A DNA stretch of 25,940 nucleotides from an uncultured Anaeroplasma sp. Its GTDB lineage: Bacteria; Bacillota_I; Bacilli_A; Acholeplasmatales; Anaeroplasmataceae. How positions within the stretch are numbered: the stretch's first letter is position 1; each line of letters begins with the position of its first letter. The position numbers and the translations under genes were made by a program. The DNA is taken from contig CAKQBG010000026.1 in assembly GCA_934216145.1 (NCBI GenBank), positions 1 to 25,940 of the forward strand, in the 5' to 3' direction. Below are positions 15,114 to 23,054 of the stretch, piece after piece. The notes below the pieces were generated by a model that was not told where the DNA came from, searched no databases, and worked only from the letters and a program-made list of their open reading frames with translations.

Positions 15114-15666
15114 AGCTATTCACTTCAAAGAAGTATTTAGTTATTACCTCAGGTGATTCTATACAATTATTTTTGAACCAATATTCAATTAATATAATAA
15201 AGGAATCAGATATTAATAGAGAATATAGTTCTTCAGGAATATCTTTATCCTTAACAAGCTTATTTTTAATTATTATATTTGTTATTGGAGCTAATTGCTT
15301 TTTAAGGCTGTCAATAAAGTAGGCTTTACTTTCACTTGAAAGTATTGCTGATATTAAATTCTTTTCATCATGTAGATGATAGAGAATATGTGTTATTAAA
15401 TGAGAATAATCAAAGATACTAGATTTAGAGAAATCATGGCTTTTCTCTTCTGTTAATGTGTGAGAGAAAACATGCTCGAAAATATGATTAACTATAGATA
15501 ATAATAATTCATCTTTTGTTTTGTAATGAGAGTAAAATGTTGATCTAGATGTTCCTGATATTTTTAGAATATCCTCAATTGTTATTTTTGAATAGGGCTT
15601 TTCTTGTAGAACCTTAGTGAATGCTTCATAAATAGCGTTTTGAGTTTTAATTAATCTTTTATCCAT
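15112..15666 (-). CDS. TetR/AcrR family transcriptional regulator
   Basis: A 184-residue repressor-type protein. Residues 1-55 are a textbook TetR DNA-binding domain: KTQNAIYEAFTKVLQEKPYS, KITIEDILKISGTSRSTFYS and HYKTKDELLLSIV, the helix-turn-helix lying around 28-47. The C-terminal two-thirds is helical and divergent, and would bind an inducer. ATG at 15666 follows AAAGGAG. The gene is on the opposite strand between the lipoprotein gene and the permease-ATPase-methyltransferase operon, from which it diverges across 69 nt, so it most likely controls that operon and itself (inference). A TetR regulator rather than a Fur/DtxR protein suggests it senses the transported or a toxic small molecule instead of free metal. 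Confidence 0.88.
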   Translation of the reverse strand: MDKRLIKTQNAIYEAFTKVLQEKPYSKITIEDILKISGTSRSTFYSHYKTKDELLLSIVNHIFEHVFSHTLTEEKSHDFSKSSIFDYSHLITHILYHLHDEKNLISAILSSESKAYFIDSLKKQLAPITNIIIKNKLVKDKDIPEELYSLLISDSFIILIEYWFKNNCIESPEVITKYFFEVNS

Positions 15667-15679
15667 AATAGTCTCCTTT

Positions 15680-15714
15680 AGTATTATAATTATAAAATAA
15701 TTTATTTAAATACT
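15680..15714. promoter_or_regulatory. Spaced inverted repeat in the divergent tetR/permease region
   Basis: AGTATT (15680-15685) and AATACT (15709-15714) form an inverted repeat with about 23 nt between arms, bracketing the core of the tetR promoter. It is a plausible but unproven TetR operator; in such AT-rich DNA, 6-bp arms carry little weight. Confidence 0.3.
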
Positions 15715-15717
15715 CAA
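15689..15717 (-). promoter_or_regulatory. tetR promoter
   Basis: On the minus strand: TTGAGT (15712-15717), 17-nt spacer, TATAAT (15689-15694). A second TATAAT directly follows (15683-15688). The start codon is about 20 nt downstream. Confidence 0.65.
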
Positions 15718-15735
15718 TTAATTTTAAAGGTATAT

Positions 15736-16785
15736 ATGTTAGAAAATTATAAGAAATTAAAAAGAAAGAAAAACTTAATAATAATTATTTTAGTTATTTT
15801 AGTACTATTGATGACTATATTATGTTTATTTGTAGGGTCATCTAATATGCCATTTATTGAATGTGTAAAGGCAATATTCTATTCTAGTTATCCTCAAAAT
15901 AATAGAATAATGTATAGTATAAGAATGCCTAGAGCGTTAGCTTGCTTGATTGCTGGAGCGGGATTAAGCTTATCAGGTCTTATTATGCAAACAACACTTG
16001 GTAATAGTATGGCTTCTCCATCAACATTAGGTGTATCTAACGCGGCTGTTTTTGGAGCTAATTTATCAATGATTGCGTTTGCGGGAGGATTTATATCATC
16101 TGGTAATAATATTAATAATTACTTTAGTCAGGTTAATCCATTTCAAACTTCTATAATAGCTTTTATTTTTTCATTTGTTTCTATATTATTAATACTGAGT
16201 TTATGTAGAATTAAAGCTTTTTCTCCTAATACTGTTGTTTTAGCTGGTGTCGCAATTGGTTCAATTTGGCAAGCTGGTACAACAATACTTCAGTATTTCG
16301 CTACTGATGTTGGAATTCAAGCATCTGTTGTTTGGTCATTTGGTGATTTAAGTAGAGCAACCTATCAAACAGATTTAATTATGGCTATTATTGTTTTAGT
16401 TGGATTTATTTTCTTTTATATTTCCTCTTGGAGATATAATGCTATTTTATGTGGAGATAGTCAAGCTATTTCTTTAGGTGTTAATGTTAAGCTATTGAGA
16501 TTTTTATCGTTATTAATTTCATCATTAATTACTGCTTCCTGTGTTTCCTTTTTAGGTATTATAGGCTTTGTAGGGATTATATGTCCTCATATTGCTAAAA
16601 GAATAATTGGGGCTAATCATAAATATACTATTCCAGCTTCTATTTTGATGGGAAGTATATTATTACTATTAGCTGATACAATTTCTAAGCTTATAGGTAA
16701 AGGAAGTGCTTTACCTGTTGGTGCGATAACATCTATTATTGGAGCACCCTTCTTTTTGTATATCATTTTTAGGAGGGATAAGTAA
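15736..16785 (+). CDS. FecCD-family ABC transporter permease
   Basis: A 349-residue membrane protein with the hydrophobic profile of about ten helices typical of FecCD/BtuC permeases for siderophores, haem and cobalamin. Signatures: YSIRMPRALACLIAGAGLSL, SGLIMQTTLGNSMASPSTLG, VLAGVAIGSIW, AISLGVNVKLLRFLS, and the late FLGIIGFVGIICPHIAKRII with which such permeases contact the ATPase, followed by GADTISK-like LLADTISKL and GKGSALPVGAITSIIGAPFF. Full length. ATG at 15736 follows AAAGGT. The stop codon overlaps the ATPase start by one base. A single permease implies a homodimer. Confidence 0.92.
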   Translation: MLENYKKLKRKKNLIIIILVILVLLMTILCLFVGSSNMPFIECVKAIFYSSYPQNNRIMYSIRMPRALACLIAGAGLSLSGLIMQTTLGNSMASPSTLGVSNAAVFGANLSMIAFAGGFISSGNNINNYFSQVNPFQTSIIAFIFSFVSILLILSLCRIKAFSPNTVVLAGVAIGSIWQAGTTILQYFATDVGIQASVVWSFGDLSRATYQTDLIMAIIVLVGFIFFYISSWRYNAILCGDSQAISLGVNVKLLRFLSLLISSLITASCVSFLGIIGFVGIICPHIAKRIIGANHKYTIPASILMGSILLLLADTISKLIGKGSALPVGAITSIIGAPFFLYIIFRRDK

Positions 16786-17543
16786 TGCTTAAAATAGATA
16801 ATTTGAATTATAGTTATAGTAAAAGAGGAAATAATACTTTAAATTCGTTATCGTTAGAGCTTGATGATGGCAAGCTAGGTATTGTTTTAGGTAGAAATGG
16901 TTCAGGTAAATCAACATTATTTAAGAATATTATTGGTATATTAAAAGGTAATAGTGGAGATATTATTTTAGATGATATTAGCTTAATAAAATTAAATAAT
17001 GCTAAAAGAGCTTGTATGATATCATATGTACCTCAGGATATTAGATTTGGAGATTTAACTGTTTTTGATTCTATTTTAGCTTCAAGATTATCCTATTTTC
17101 AGGTTAATCCAAGTGATACTGATTATAAAATAGTTGATTCTATTATTAAGGAAATGAAGCTTAGTGATTTAGCTTTAAAGAACGTTAACGAATTATCGGG
17201 TGGAGAACGTCAAAAGGTCGCAATCGCAAGCGCGCTTGCTAAAGAACCATTATTATTAGTTTTTGATGAGCCTACTGGTAATTTAGATATTGGTAATGAA
17301 AGAATGATATTAAGGGAACTTAAGAATATTATTTCTAAAAGAAATATTATGATTTTATTATCTGTTCATGATTTATCTTTAGCACTTGAATTTGGAGATA
17401 TTTTATTTTTAATGAAGGATGGTAATATTAAATATTCAATTACTCCTAGTGAGGCTACTAATGAGATATTAAGTGATATATTTGATGTTAATATAAATAT
17501 TAAAGAAATTGATGGTAAAAAAATTATAATGGTAGAGGATTAA
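16785..17543 (+). CDS. ABC transporter ATPase for metal-chelate uptake
   Basis: A 252-residue cytoplasmic ATPase of the FecE/FhuC/BtuD class that powers the FecCD permease encoded just before it. Walker A GRNGSGKST is at 36-44, the Q-loop in YVPQDIRFGD, the signature LSGGERQKVAIASALA at 137-152, Walker B LLLVFDEP at 156-163, the D-loop GNLDIGNE, and the H-loop histidine in LLSVHDLS at about 195. All catalytic residues are present. ATG at 16785 has a strong SD (AGGAGG) and overlaps the permease stop codon. The GTCGCA codon pair seen elsewhere in the window occurs inside the signature region. Confidence 0.93.
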   Translation: MLKIDNLNYSYSKRGNNTLNSLSLELDDGKLGIVLGRNGSGKSTLFKNIIGILKGNSGDIILDDISLIKLNNAKRACMISYVPQDIRFGDLTVFDSILASRLSYFQVNPSDTDYKIVDSIIKEMKLSDLALKNVNELSGGERQKVAIASALAKEPLLLVFDEPTGNLDIGNERMILRELKNIISKRNIMILLSVHDLSLALEFGDILFLMKDGNIKYSITPSEATNEILSDIFDVNINIKEIDGKKIIMVED

Positions 17544-17544
17544 G

Positions 17545-18123
17545 ATGAATAGTGTAAAGGAATTTTTTGATAGTGTTGCAGGAAACTGGGATAAAAGAGA
17601 AAAGAAGAGCTATAGTGAGCTTGATAGTTTTATAAGAAAATATGTACCTATTAGTGAAGGAATGAAGGCATTAGATTTAGCTTGTGGTACGGGTGTTATT
17701 ACTAATATTTTATATAATATTACTAAAAGAGAAATAGATGCGGTTGATATTTCAAGTGAAATGATTAAATGGGCTATAAGTAAGAATAATAATCCTGATA
17801 TTCATTTTAGATGTGATGATTTTATGAATATTAATAATAAATATGATATTATTGTATGCTTTAATGCATTCCCTCATTTTATTGATGTAGAGGCATTTAG
17901 AAATAAAGCTTATGAGTTGTTAAATGAAAATGGATATTTAGTTATTATTCATAATTTATCTCGTAAGCAATTAGATTCTCATCATTCATTTTTATCTAGC
18001 GATATTTCAAGATCATTAAAGCCAATTAATGAAGAGGCCTTAGTATTTAAGGGGTTCTTTAATACTGAAGAAATTATTGATAATGATGAAATGATTTTAT
18101 TATCACTTAGAAAAGCTTGTTAA
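17545..18123 (+). CDS. Class I SAM-dependent methyltransferase in the metal-chelate transport operon
   Basis: A 192-residue soluble methyltransferase. After an N-terminal FFDSVAGNWDKRE segment common in small-molecule methyltransferases of the UbiE/SmtA kind, the SAM site is LDLACGTGVIT (43-53), with DAVDISSEMIKWA (motif II acidic residue), FRCDDFM, YDIIVCFNAFPHF (motif IV region) and LLNENGYLVIIHNLSR (motif VI). It lies 1 nt after the ATPase stop codon, so it is in the same transcript as the importer. It may modify the imported chelate, its metal or a thiol released from it; that is inference from position. A terminator stem covers its last codons. Confidence 0.82.
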   Translation: MNSVKEFFDSVAGNWDKREKKSYSELDSFIRKYVPISEGMKALDLACGTGVITNILYNITKREIDAVDISSEMIKWAISKNNNPDIHFRCDDFMNINNKYDIIVCFNAFPHFIDVEAFRNKAYELLNENGYLVIIHNLSRKQLDSHHSFLSSDISRSLKPINEEALVFKGFFNTEEIIDNDEMILLSLRKAC

Positions 18124-18140
18124 TTCAAGCTTTTTATTTT
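18111..18140 (+). terminator. Terminator overlapping the methyltransferase stop codon
   Basis: AAAAGCTTG (18111-18119), loop TTAATT, CAAGCTTTT (18126-18134), then TATTTTT. The first arm encodes the last residues (Lys-Ala-Cys) and the stop codon lies in the loop. Confidence 0.85.
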
Positions 18141-18169
18141 TAAAATAATTATACTTAAAGTGAATTATG

Positions 18170-18198
18170 TTGAAATTTGACTAATTTTAAAGTATATT
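18170..18198 (+). promoter_or_regulatory. Promoter of the cysteine desulfidase/ECF gene group
   Basis: TTGAAA (18170-18175), 17-nt spacer, TATATT (18193-18198). The leader is about 30 nt. Confidence 0.65.
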
Positions 18199-18234
18199 TA
18201 TATATGGATTTTTTTAAATTCATAGGAGACAATT

Positions 18235-19527
18235 ATGGAAAAGAATAGTATCAGGTATTTTCAATATATTGATTTATTAGCTTTGGAATTACAAGTCGCA
18301 ATGGGATGCACAGAGCCTGTAGCGTTAGCTTATGCTGCAAGTTTAGCTAAAGAAACATTAAATGAAGAGGTTATAAAAATAGATGCTTTTGTTAGTGCGA
18401 ATATTGTAAAAAATGTTAAGAGTGTTATTGTTCCTAATACTAATGGTGGAAAGGGAATTGATACTGCAATAGCGGCTGGCTTTAGTGTTGGTGATTGTAA
18501 AAAGGAGCTTGAGGTTTTAGCTTCAGTTAAGGAAGAAGAGGTTTCTTTAATTGAAGAATTTAAGAAAAGAGTTCCTATTAGAATTCAAACTATTAATGAT
18601 GGTCATGTTTTTGATATTGGAATTAAAGCCTATTCTAATAATCATACCTCATATGTTAGAATTATTGATACTCATACTAATGTATGCTGTGTTAAATATG
18701 ATGATATTGATTTAAAGCTTCCTAAAAAGAATTGTAAAACTCATGTTATTGAGAATAACGAGATTAATGAATTTAAAAAAACTATTACTATTAAAGAAAT
18801 ATTAGATTTTGCAAATACTGTTGGAATTGATGATATTAAAGAAATATTAGATAAGCAAATTAAATATAATATGGATATTGCTTCAGAAGGAATAACTAAT
18901 AATTATGGTGCTAATATTGGTAAAACATTATTGTTAACCTATGGAGATAATGTTTTTATTAAGGCTAGAGCGTATGCGGCAGCTGGAAGTGATGCGAGAA
19001 TGAATGGCTGTGAGAAGCCTGTTGTTATTAATTCTGGTTCTGGTAATCAGGGGATTACTGCTAGTGTACCGGTTATTGTTTATGCTAAAGAAAAGGGATA
19101 TTCTTTGGAGTCTTTATATCGTGCATTAGTATTATCTAATTTATGTACTATTCATTTAAAAACAGGTATTGGTACTTTATCAGCATATTGTGGTGTTGTT
19201 AGTGCTGGTTCTTCAGCGGGAGCGGGTATTTGTTATTTAGATGGTGGAGATTTTAAAGCTATTGCGTATACATTAATTAATGCTTTAGCTATTACCTCTG
19301 GTATTGTTTGTGATGGTGCGAAGGCTTCATGTGCAGCTAAGATTTCATCTGCAGTAGATGCTGGAATTATGGGCTATTGTATGTATAAGAATGGTAATCA
19401 TTTCCATAGTGGAGATGGTATTGTTAAAAAGGGTCTTGAGCATACTATAGAGACTGTTGGATTACTTGCGAGAGTAGGTATGAGTGAAACAGATAAGGAA
19501 ATTATTAAATTAATGCTAAATGATTAG
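18235..19527 (+). CDS. L-cysteine desulfidase family protein (CyuA/UPF0597)
   Basis: A 430-residue cytoplasmic enzyme of the family that breaks L-cysteine into pyruvate, ammonia and sulfide with an oxygen-sensitive [4Fe-4S] cluster; it is related to the catalytic part of iron-sulfur L-serine dehydratase. Seen: MGCTEPVALAYAA with Cys25, PNTNGGKGI, DIASEGITNNYGANIGK, YAAAGSDARMNG, NSGSGNQGITASVPV, then TLSAYCGVVSAGSSAGAGI (Cys319) and IVCDGAKASCAAKISSAVDA (Cys359, Cys366). The last three cysteines are the probable cluster ligands. Length is full. ATG at 18235 follows AGGAG. Only 17 nt and no terminator separate it from ecfA1. Some relatives may act on other substrates, so the exact reaction is likely but not proven. 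Confidence 0.88.
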   Translation: MEKNSIRYFQYIDLLALELQVAMGCTEPVALAYAASLAKETLNEEVIKIDAFVSANIVKNVKSVIVPNTNGGKGIDTAIAAGFSVGDCKKELEVLASVKEEEVSLIEEFKKRVPIRIQTINDGHVFDIGIKAYSNNHTSYVRIIDTHTNVCCVKYDDIDLKLPKKNCKTHVIENNEINEFKKTITIKEILDFANTVGIDDIKEILDKQIKYNMDIASEGITNNYGANIGKTLLLTYGDNVFIKARAYAAAGSDARMNGCEKPVVINSGSGNQGITASVPVIVYAKEKGYSLESLYRALVLSNLCTIHLKTGIGTLSAYCGVVSAGSSAGAGICYLDGGDFKAIAYTLINALAITSGIVCDGAKASCAAKISSAVDAGIMGYCMYKNGNHFHSGDGIVKKGLEHTIETVGLLARVGMSETDKEIIKLMLND

Positions 19528-19544
19528 GATTTGGGTGATAATAA

Positions 19545-20354
19545 GTGATTGAGGTTAAAAATTTATCATATTCATATAATGGAAAAGATCCTACTATTGA
19601 TGATGTAACATTTACTGTTAAGGATCATGAGTGGCTTTCTATTATAGGACATAATGGATCAGGTAAATCTACTATTGCGAAGCTTTTAGTAGGATTGCTT
19701 GAGTCAACTTGTGGTGATATTTATTATGATGGTGTAAAGCTTGATGAAAAATCAGTAGATAATATTAGAAGAAATGTAGGAATTGTTTTTCAAAATCCTG
19801 ATAATCAGTTTGTTGGTTTTAATGTTAAGTATGATGTAGCATTTGGTCTTGAGAATCGTCAAATAGAGCGTGAGGAAATGCTTAAGCTTATTGATGAATA
19901 TACTAAAAAGGTTGATATGCAGGACTATTTATTAAGACAGCCTGAAACTCTATCAGGTGGACAAAAACAAAGAGTCGCAATTGCGGGAATATTAGCTATG
20001 AATTGTGAGATTATTATTCTTGATGAGGCTACATCTATGCTAGATCCTGAGGGGACATCTGATATTATTAATTTAATTAATGAGCTTCATACTAAATATA
20101 ATAAAACAATTATTACTATTACACATGATTTAAATTTGGCTAGTTTATCTGATAATATTATTGTTTTAAAGGAAGGAAAGGTTATTTGTGAGGGTACTCC
20201 TGATACGATATTTAATGAAAGAGATATTTTATTAAGTTCTAATTTAGATATGCCATTTAGCCTAAAGGCTTATTATGAGGCCTCTATTGATGATAATTTA
20301 AAGAATAATAAGGAGGTAATGGATTTATTATGGGAATATCATTTAAAGAAGTAG
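19545..20354 (+). CDS. ecfA1: Energy-coupling factor transporter ATPase EcfA1
   Basis: A 269-residue ATPase, one of the paired motors of group II ECF transporters, which import vitamins and transition metals through interchangeable S components. Walker A GHNGSGKST is at 35-43, FQNPDNQFVG carries the Q-loop, LSGGQKQRVAIAGILA is the signature, IIILDEATSMLDPEG is Walker B plus D-loop, and TITHDL holds the switch histidine. The FQNPDNQ form and first gene position mark it as EcfA1. The start is GTG at 19545 behind GGGTGA. Its 3' end overlaps ecfA2 by 25 nt. No S component gene is adjacent, as expected for a shared module. Confidence 0.95.
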   Translation: MIEVKNLSYSYNGKDPTIDDVTFTVKDHEWLSIIGHNGSGKSTIAKLLVGLLESTCGDIYYDGVKLDEKSVDNIRRNVGIVFQNPDNQFVGFNVKYDVAFGLENRQIEREEMLKLIDEYTKKVDMQDYLLRQPETLSGGQKQRVAIAGILAMNCEIIILDEATSMLDPEGTSDIINLINELHTKYNKTIITITHDLNLASLSDNIIVLKEGKVICEGTPDTIFNERDILLSSNLDMPFSLKAYYEASIDDNLKNNKEVMDLLWEYHLKK

Positions 20355-21193
20355 ATCATTACTATCCTGGTTTGAAGAAGCATGAATATACTATCGCATT
20401 ACAAAACATTAATTTTGATATAAATGATAAAAATGAATTTATCGCTATTATAGGTAAGACTGGTTCTGGTAAATCAACATTGTTACAGCATATGAATGGA
20501 TTAGTTTTACCATCTAAGGGAAATGTTGTTGTTTTTGATAATATTATTACTCCTAATAAGGGAAAGAATCCAAAGCTTAAAAATGTTAGAAAAAGAGTTG
20601 GATTTGTATTTCAATTTCCTGAATATCAATTATTTGAAGAAACTGTTTTAAAGGATATTATGTTTGCCCCTAAGAATTTTGGATATACTGAAGAGGAGGC
20701 AAAGAAAAAGGCTATTGAGGTAGCTAAGCTTTTACATATTGAAAAGCTTTTAAATAAGTCTCCCTTTAATTTAAGTGGCGGACAAATGAGAAGAGTCGCA
20801 ATTGCTGGTATTCTTGCGTATAATCCAGATATTTTATTATTAGATGAGCCTACAAGAGGATTAGATCCTAAGGGTGCAGAAGAGATTATGGAGCTTTTTC
20901 ATGAGATTCATAAGGAAACTGGAAAAACTATTATTTTAATTTCTCATGATATGAATTTTGTTTATAAATATGCTAATAGGCTTTTAGTTTTAAATGATTC
21001 TAAAATTACCTATGATGGTCCTAAGGAGGAGCTATTCAAGAGTGATTTATATAAGGAGAATCATTTAGAAAAGCCTGAAGTATTAAGACTTATTGATTAT
21101 TTAAATGAAAATTTAAATATTAATATTCCTTATAGTATTTATTCCTTAGAGGAGCTAATTAGTTATTTAGCTAAGGAGGGATATAATGGATAA
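20330..21193 (+). CDS. ecfA2: Energy-coupling factor transporter ATPase EcfA2
   Basis: A 287-residue ATPase pairing with EcfA1. Walker A GKTGSGKST (42-50), FQFPEYQLFEETVLKDI (the Q-loop form typical of EcfA2), LSGGQMRRVAIAGILA, ILLLDEPTRGLDPKG and LISHDM are all present. The C-terminal domain (about 235-287) is the usual ECF dimerisation extension. ATG at 20330 is inside ecfA1; the SD GGAGG is 13 nt before it, a long spacing, but no better start exists in frame and the conserved N-terminus (ISFKEVDHYYPG) begins here. It overlaps ecfT by 8 nt. Confidence 0.95.
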   Translation: MGISFKEVDHYYPGLKKHEYTIALQNINFDINDKNEFIAIIGKTGSGKSTLLQHMNGLVLPSKGNVVVFDNIITPNKGKNPKLKNVRKRVGFVFQFPEYQLFEETVLKDIMFAPKNFGYTEEEAKKKAIEVAKLLHIEKLLNKSPFNLSGGQMRRVAIAGILAYNPDILLLDEPTRGLDPKGAEEIMELFHEIHKETGKTIILISHDMNFVYKYANRLLVLNDSKITYDGPKEELFKSDLYKENHLEKPEVLRLIDYLNENLNINIPYSIYSLEELISYLAKEGYNG

Positions 21194-22184
21194 TATTAGC
21201 TTTGGACAATATATTCCTGGTTCTAGCTGGATATATAAGCTAGATCCTAGATTAAAAATTATAGCCTCTATAGTTTTAGTTGTTTTATTGTTTTTAATTC
21301 CAAATATTTATGGAATGCTTATTGCCTTAGGTCTTTATGTTATTATGTTCTTAACAACTAGAATTCCACCTTTAAAGGTATTAAAGGGTTTAAAGGCAAT
21401 TTTATTTCTATTGTTGTTTACAATATTATTACAATTAATTTATTCTACTGCTGGAAAAGAACATTTATTATATTCATTTCCAATGCAGCTAGGATTATGG
21501 CAAATATTAATTATTGTTGGATTATTTGTTGGATATTATTATTTAAAAAAGCTTATTCCTTTTAAAACAATTTTGTTTTTAGTAATATTATTTTTAAGCT
21601 TTTGTGTATTATGGAATAATCCGTTTGAGCTATTTAGCTGGGGCTTTAATTTAAATTTTTTAAGCTTTAATTTTGAGATTTATCAAGAGGGAGCTATTAA
21701 TGCAGCATTTTTATTTTTACGAATTGTTTTAATGGTAGGTATTACATCATTATTAACTCTAACAACAATGACAACTGATATTAATAATGGACTTGAGGCT
21801 GTGTTATCTCCACTTAAGCTTATTAAGATTCCTGTTAGTGTTTTTTCAATGCTTATTTCATTAACGTTACGTTTTATTCCTACATTATTACAGGAAAGTA
21901 AGAAAATTATGAATGCTCAGGCTTCACGTGGTGTTGATTTTCAAGATGGCTCTTTAATCCAAAAGGTTAATCAAATTGTCTCATTATTAATTCCTATGTT
22001 TGTTATTTCCTTCCAAAGAGCAGAGGATTTAGCTAACGCAATGGAAGCTAGAGGCTATATTATTGGTGGAAAGAGAACTAAGCTTGATGGCTTAAAGCTT
22101 AAAGCATTAGATTATATTGTGATAATTATTATTCTATGTTTAATTGGATTAATTATTTGGGGTAACATTTATGTTTCGTTATAA
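21186..22184 (+). CDS. ecfT: Energy-coupling factor transmembrane protein EcfT with membrane insertion
   Basis: A 332-residue membrane scaffold that connects S components to the EcfA1-EcfA2 motor. Conserved parts: GSSWIYKLDPRLKI at the start, LLFTILLQLIYS, LLTLTTMTTDINNGLEAVLSPLK in two steps, LRFIPTLLQE, and the two coupling-helix motifs AQASRGVDF (about 234-242) and MEARGY (266-271). The first is SRG where most family members have ARG. Typical EcfT is about 265 residues; here roughly 45-65 extra residues (about 101-146) form two further hydrophobic segments, around IIVGLFVGYYYL and TILFLVILFLSF. ATG at 21186 follows AAGGAGG inside ecfA2, and the 3' end overlaps truA by 14 nt. Confidence 0.93.
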   Translation: MDNISFGQYIPGSSWIYKLDPRLKIIASIVLVVLLFLIPNIYGMLIALGLYVIMFLTTRIPPLKVLKGLKAILFLLLFTILLQLIYSTAGKEHLLYSFPMQLGLWQILIIVGLFVGYYYLKKLIPFKTILFLVILFLSFCVLWNNPFELFSWGFNLNFLSFNFEIYQEGAINAAFLFLRIVLMVGITSLLTLTTMTTDINNGLEAVLSPLKLIKIPVSVFSMLISLTLRFIPTLLQESKKIMNAQASRGVDFQDGSLIQKVNQIVSLLIPMFVISFQRAEDLANAMEARGYIIGGKRTKLDGLKLKALDYIVIIIILCLIGLIIWGNIYVSL

Positions 22185-22905
22185 ATGCATTATTTCTTAT
22201 GATGGAAGTAATTTTATGGGATTTCAAATTCAAGAGGATTTAAGAACTGTTGAACTTGAGATTATTAATGCTTTATATAAGGTAACTAATCAAAATGTTA
22301 AAATATATCCTTCAGGTAGAACAGATAGATATGTTCACGCAATTGGACAGGTTATTCATTTTGATTTAGATAAAGAAATCCCTTCACTTGGTCTTAAGAA
22401 GGCTATGAATTCTTATTTACCAGCTGATATTTATTTTAAGAGTGTTGAGCTTGTAAATATGGATTTTCATTCAAGATTTAGTGCTAAATCAAAAGAATAT
22501 CGTTATTATATTAGTAAAGAAGAATATAATCCTCTTAAAAGAAACTACATAGCTTATATTCCTTATAGGCTTGATTATGAGAAAATGGTATCAGCAATAA
22601 ATAAGCTTTTAGGTACTCATGATTTTAAAGGCTTTGCTTCAGCTACTATTGATAAAAGAAAAGATACAGTTAAAACTATTTATGAGGCTGAAATAAATGA
22701 TTTAGGTGATTCCTATGAATTTATTTTTATTGGTAATGGATTTTTGAAATATCAAATTAGAAGAATGATGGGTCTTATTATAGATATTGGTAGAGGTAAG
22801 TATGATTGTAGCTTAATTGATGAAATATTTACTACTAAGGACCCATCAATATCTCATAGAATAGCAGATGGTTCTGGATTATATTTGTATAAAGTGAATT
22901 ATTAG
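22171..22905 (+). CDS. truA: tRNA pseudouridine(38-40) synthase
   Basis: A 244-residue enzyme making pseudouridine at positions 38-40 of the tRNA anticodon stem. Seen: KCIISYDGSNFMGFQIQ at the N-terminus, the catalytic motif GRTDRYVHA with Asp52, DFHSRFSAKSKEYRYYI, GTHDFKGFAS, and GNGFLKYQIRRMMGLIIDIG near the end. Most TruA have GRTDAGVHA; here Ala-Gly is Arg-Tyr, a variation also known among Mollicutes-like relatives (from memory), and the catalytic Asp is kept. ATG at 22171 is within ecfT. The order ecfA1-ecfA2-ecfT-truA is conserved in Firmicutes; the rplM-rpsI pair often found next is absent here. Confidence 0.95.
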   Translation: MFRYKCIISYDGSNFMGFQIQEDLRTVELEIINALYKVTNQNVKIYPSGRTDRYVHAIGQVIHFDLDKEIPSLGLKKAMNSYLPADIYFKSVELVNMDFHSRFSAKSKEYRYYISKEEYNPLKRNYIAYIPYRLDYEKMVSAINKLLGTHDFKGFASATIDKRKDTVKTIYEAEINDLGDSYEFIFIGNGFLKYQIRRMMGLIIDIGRGKYDCSLIDEIFTTKDPSISHRIADGSGLYLYKVNY

Positions 22906-22934
22906 GTCAAGCTTCGGTTTGACTTTTTAATTTT
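22906..22934 (+). terminator. Terminator of the ecf-truA operon
   Basis: GTCAAGC (22906-22912), tetraloop TTCG, GTTTGAC (22917-22923), then five T. The C(UUCG)G closure is the very stable tetraloop. It begins directly after the truA stop codon. Confidence 0.9.
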
Positions 22935-22978
22935 ATTAGTTTATGCTAACGCTTACATTGTTCTAATTCGAAATTCGC

Positions 22979-23007
22979 TTGTAAATGAAATCATTTTGGA
23001 TTATAAT
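22979..23007 (+). promoter_or_regulatory. Promoter of the aldolase gene
   Basis: TTGTAA (22979-22984), 17-nt spacer, TATAAT (23002-23007). The leader is about 40 nt. Confidence 0.75.
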
Positions 23008-23054
23008 TAAAGACAAAAGAGCATATATTATATTTAAATAGGAGGAATTTTATT

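Noticed and set aside
22935..23054. Riboswitch or carbon-catabolite (cre) site before fba
   Set aside because: The leader is short and AT-rich; no cre-like palindrome or aptamer fold was recognisable.
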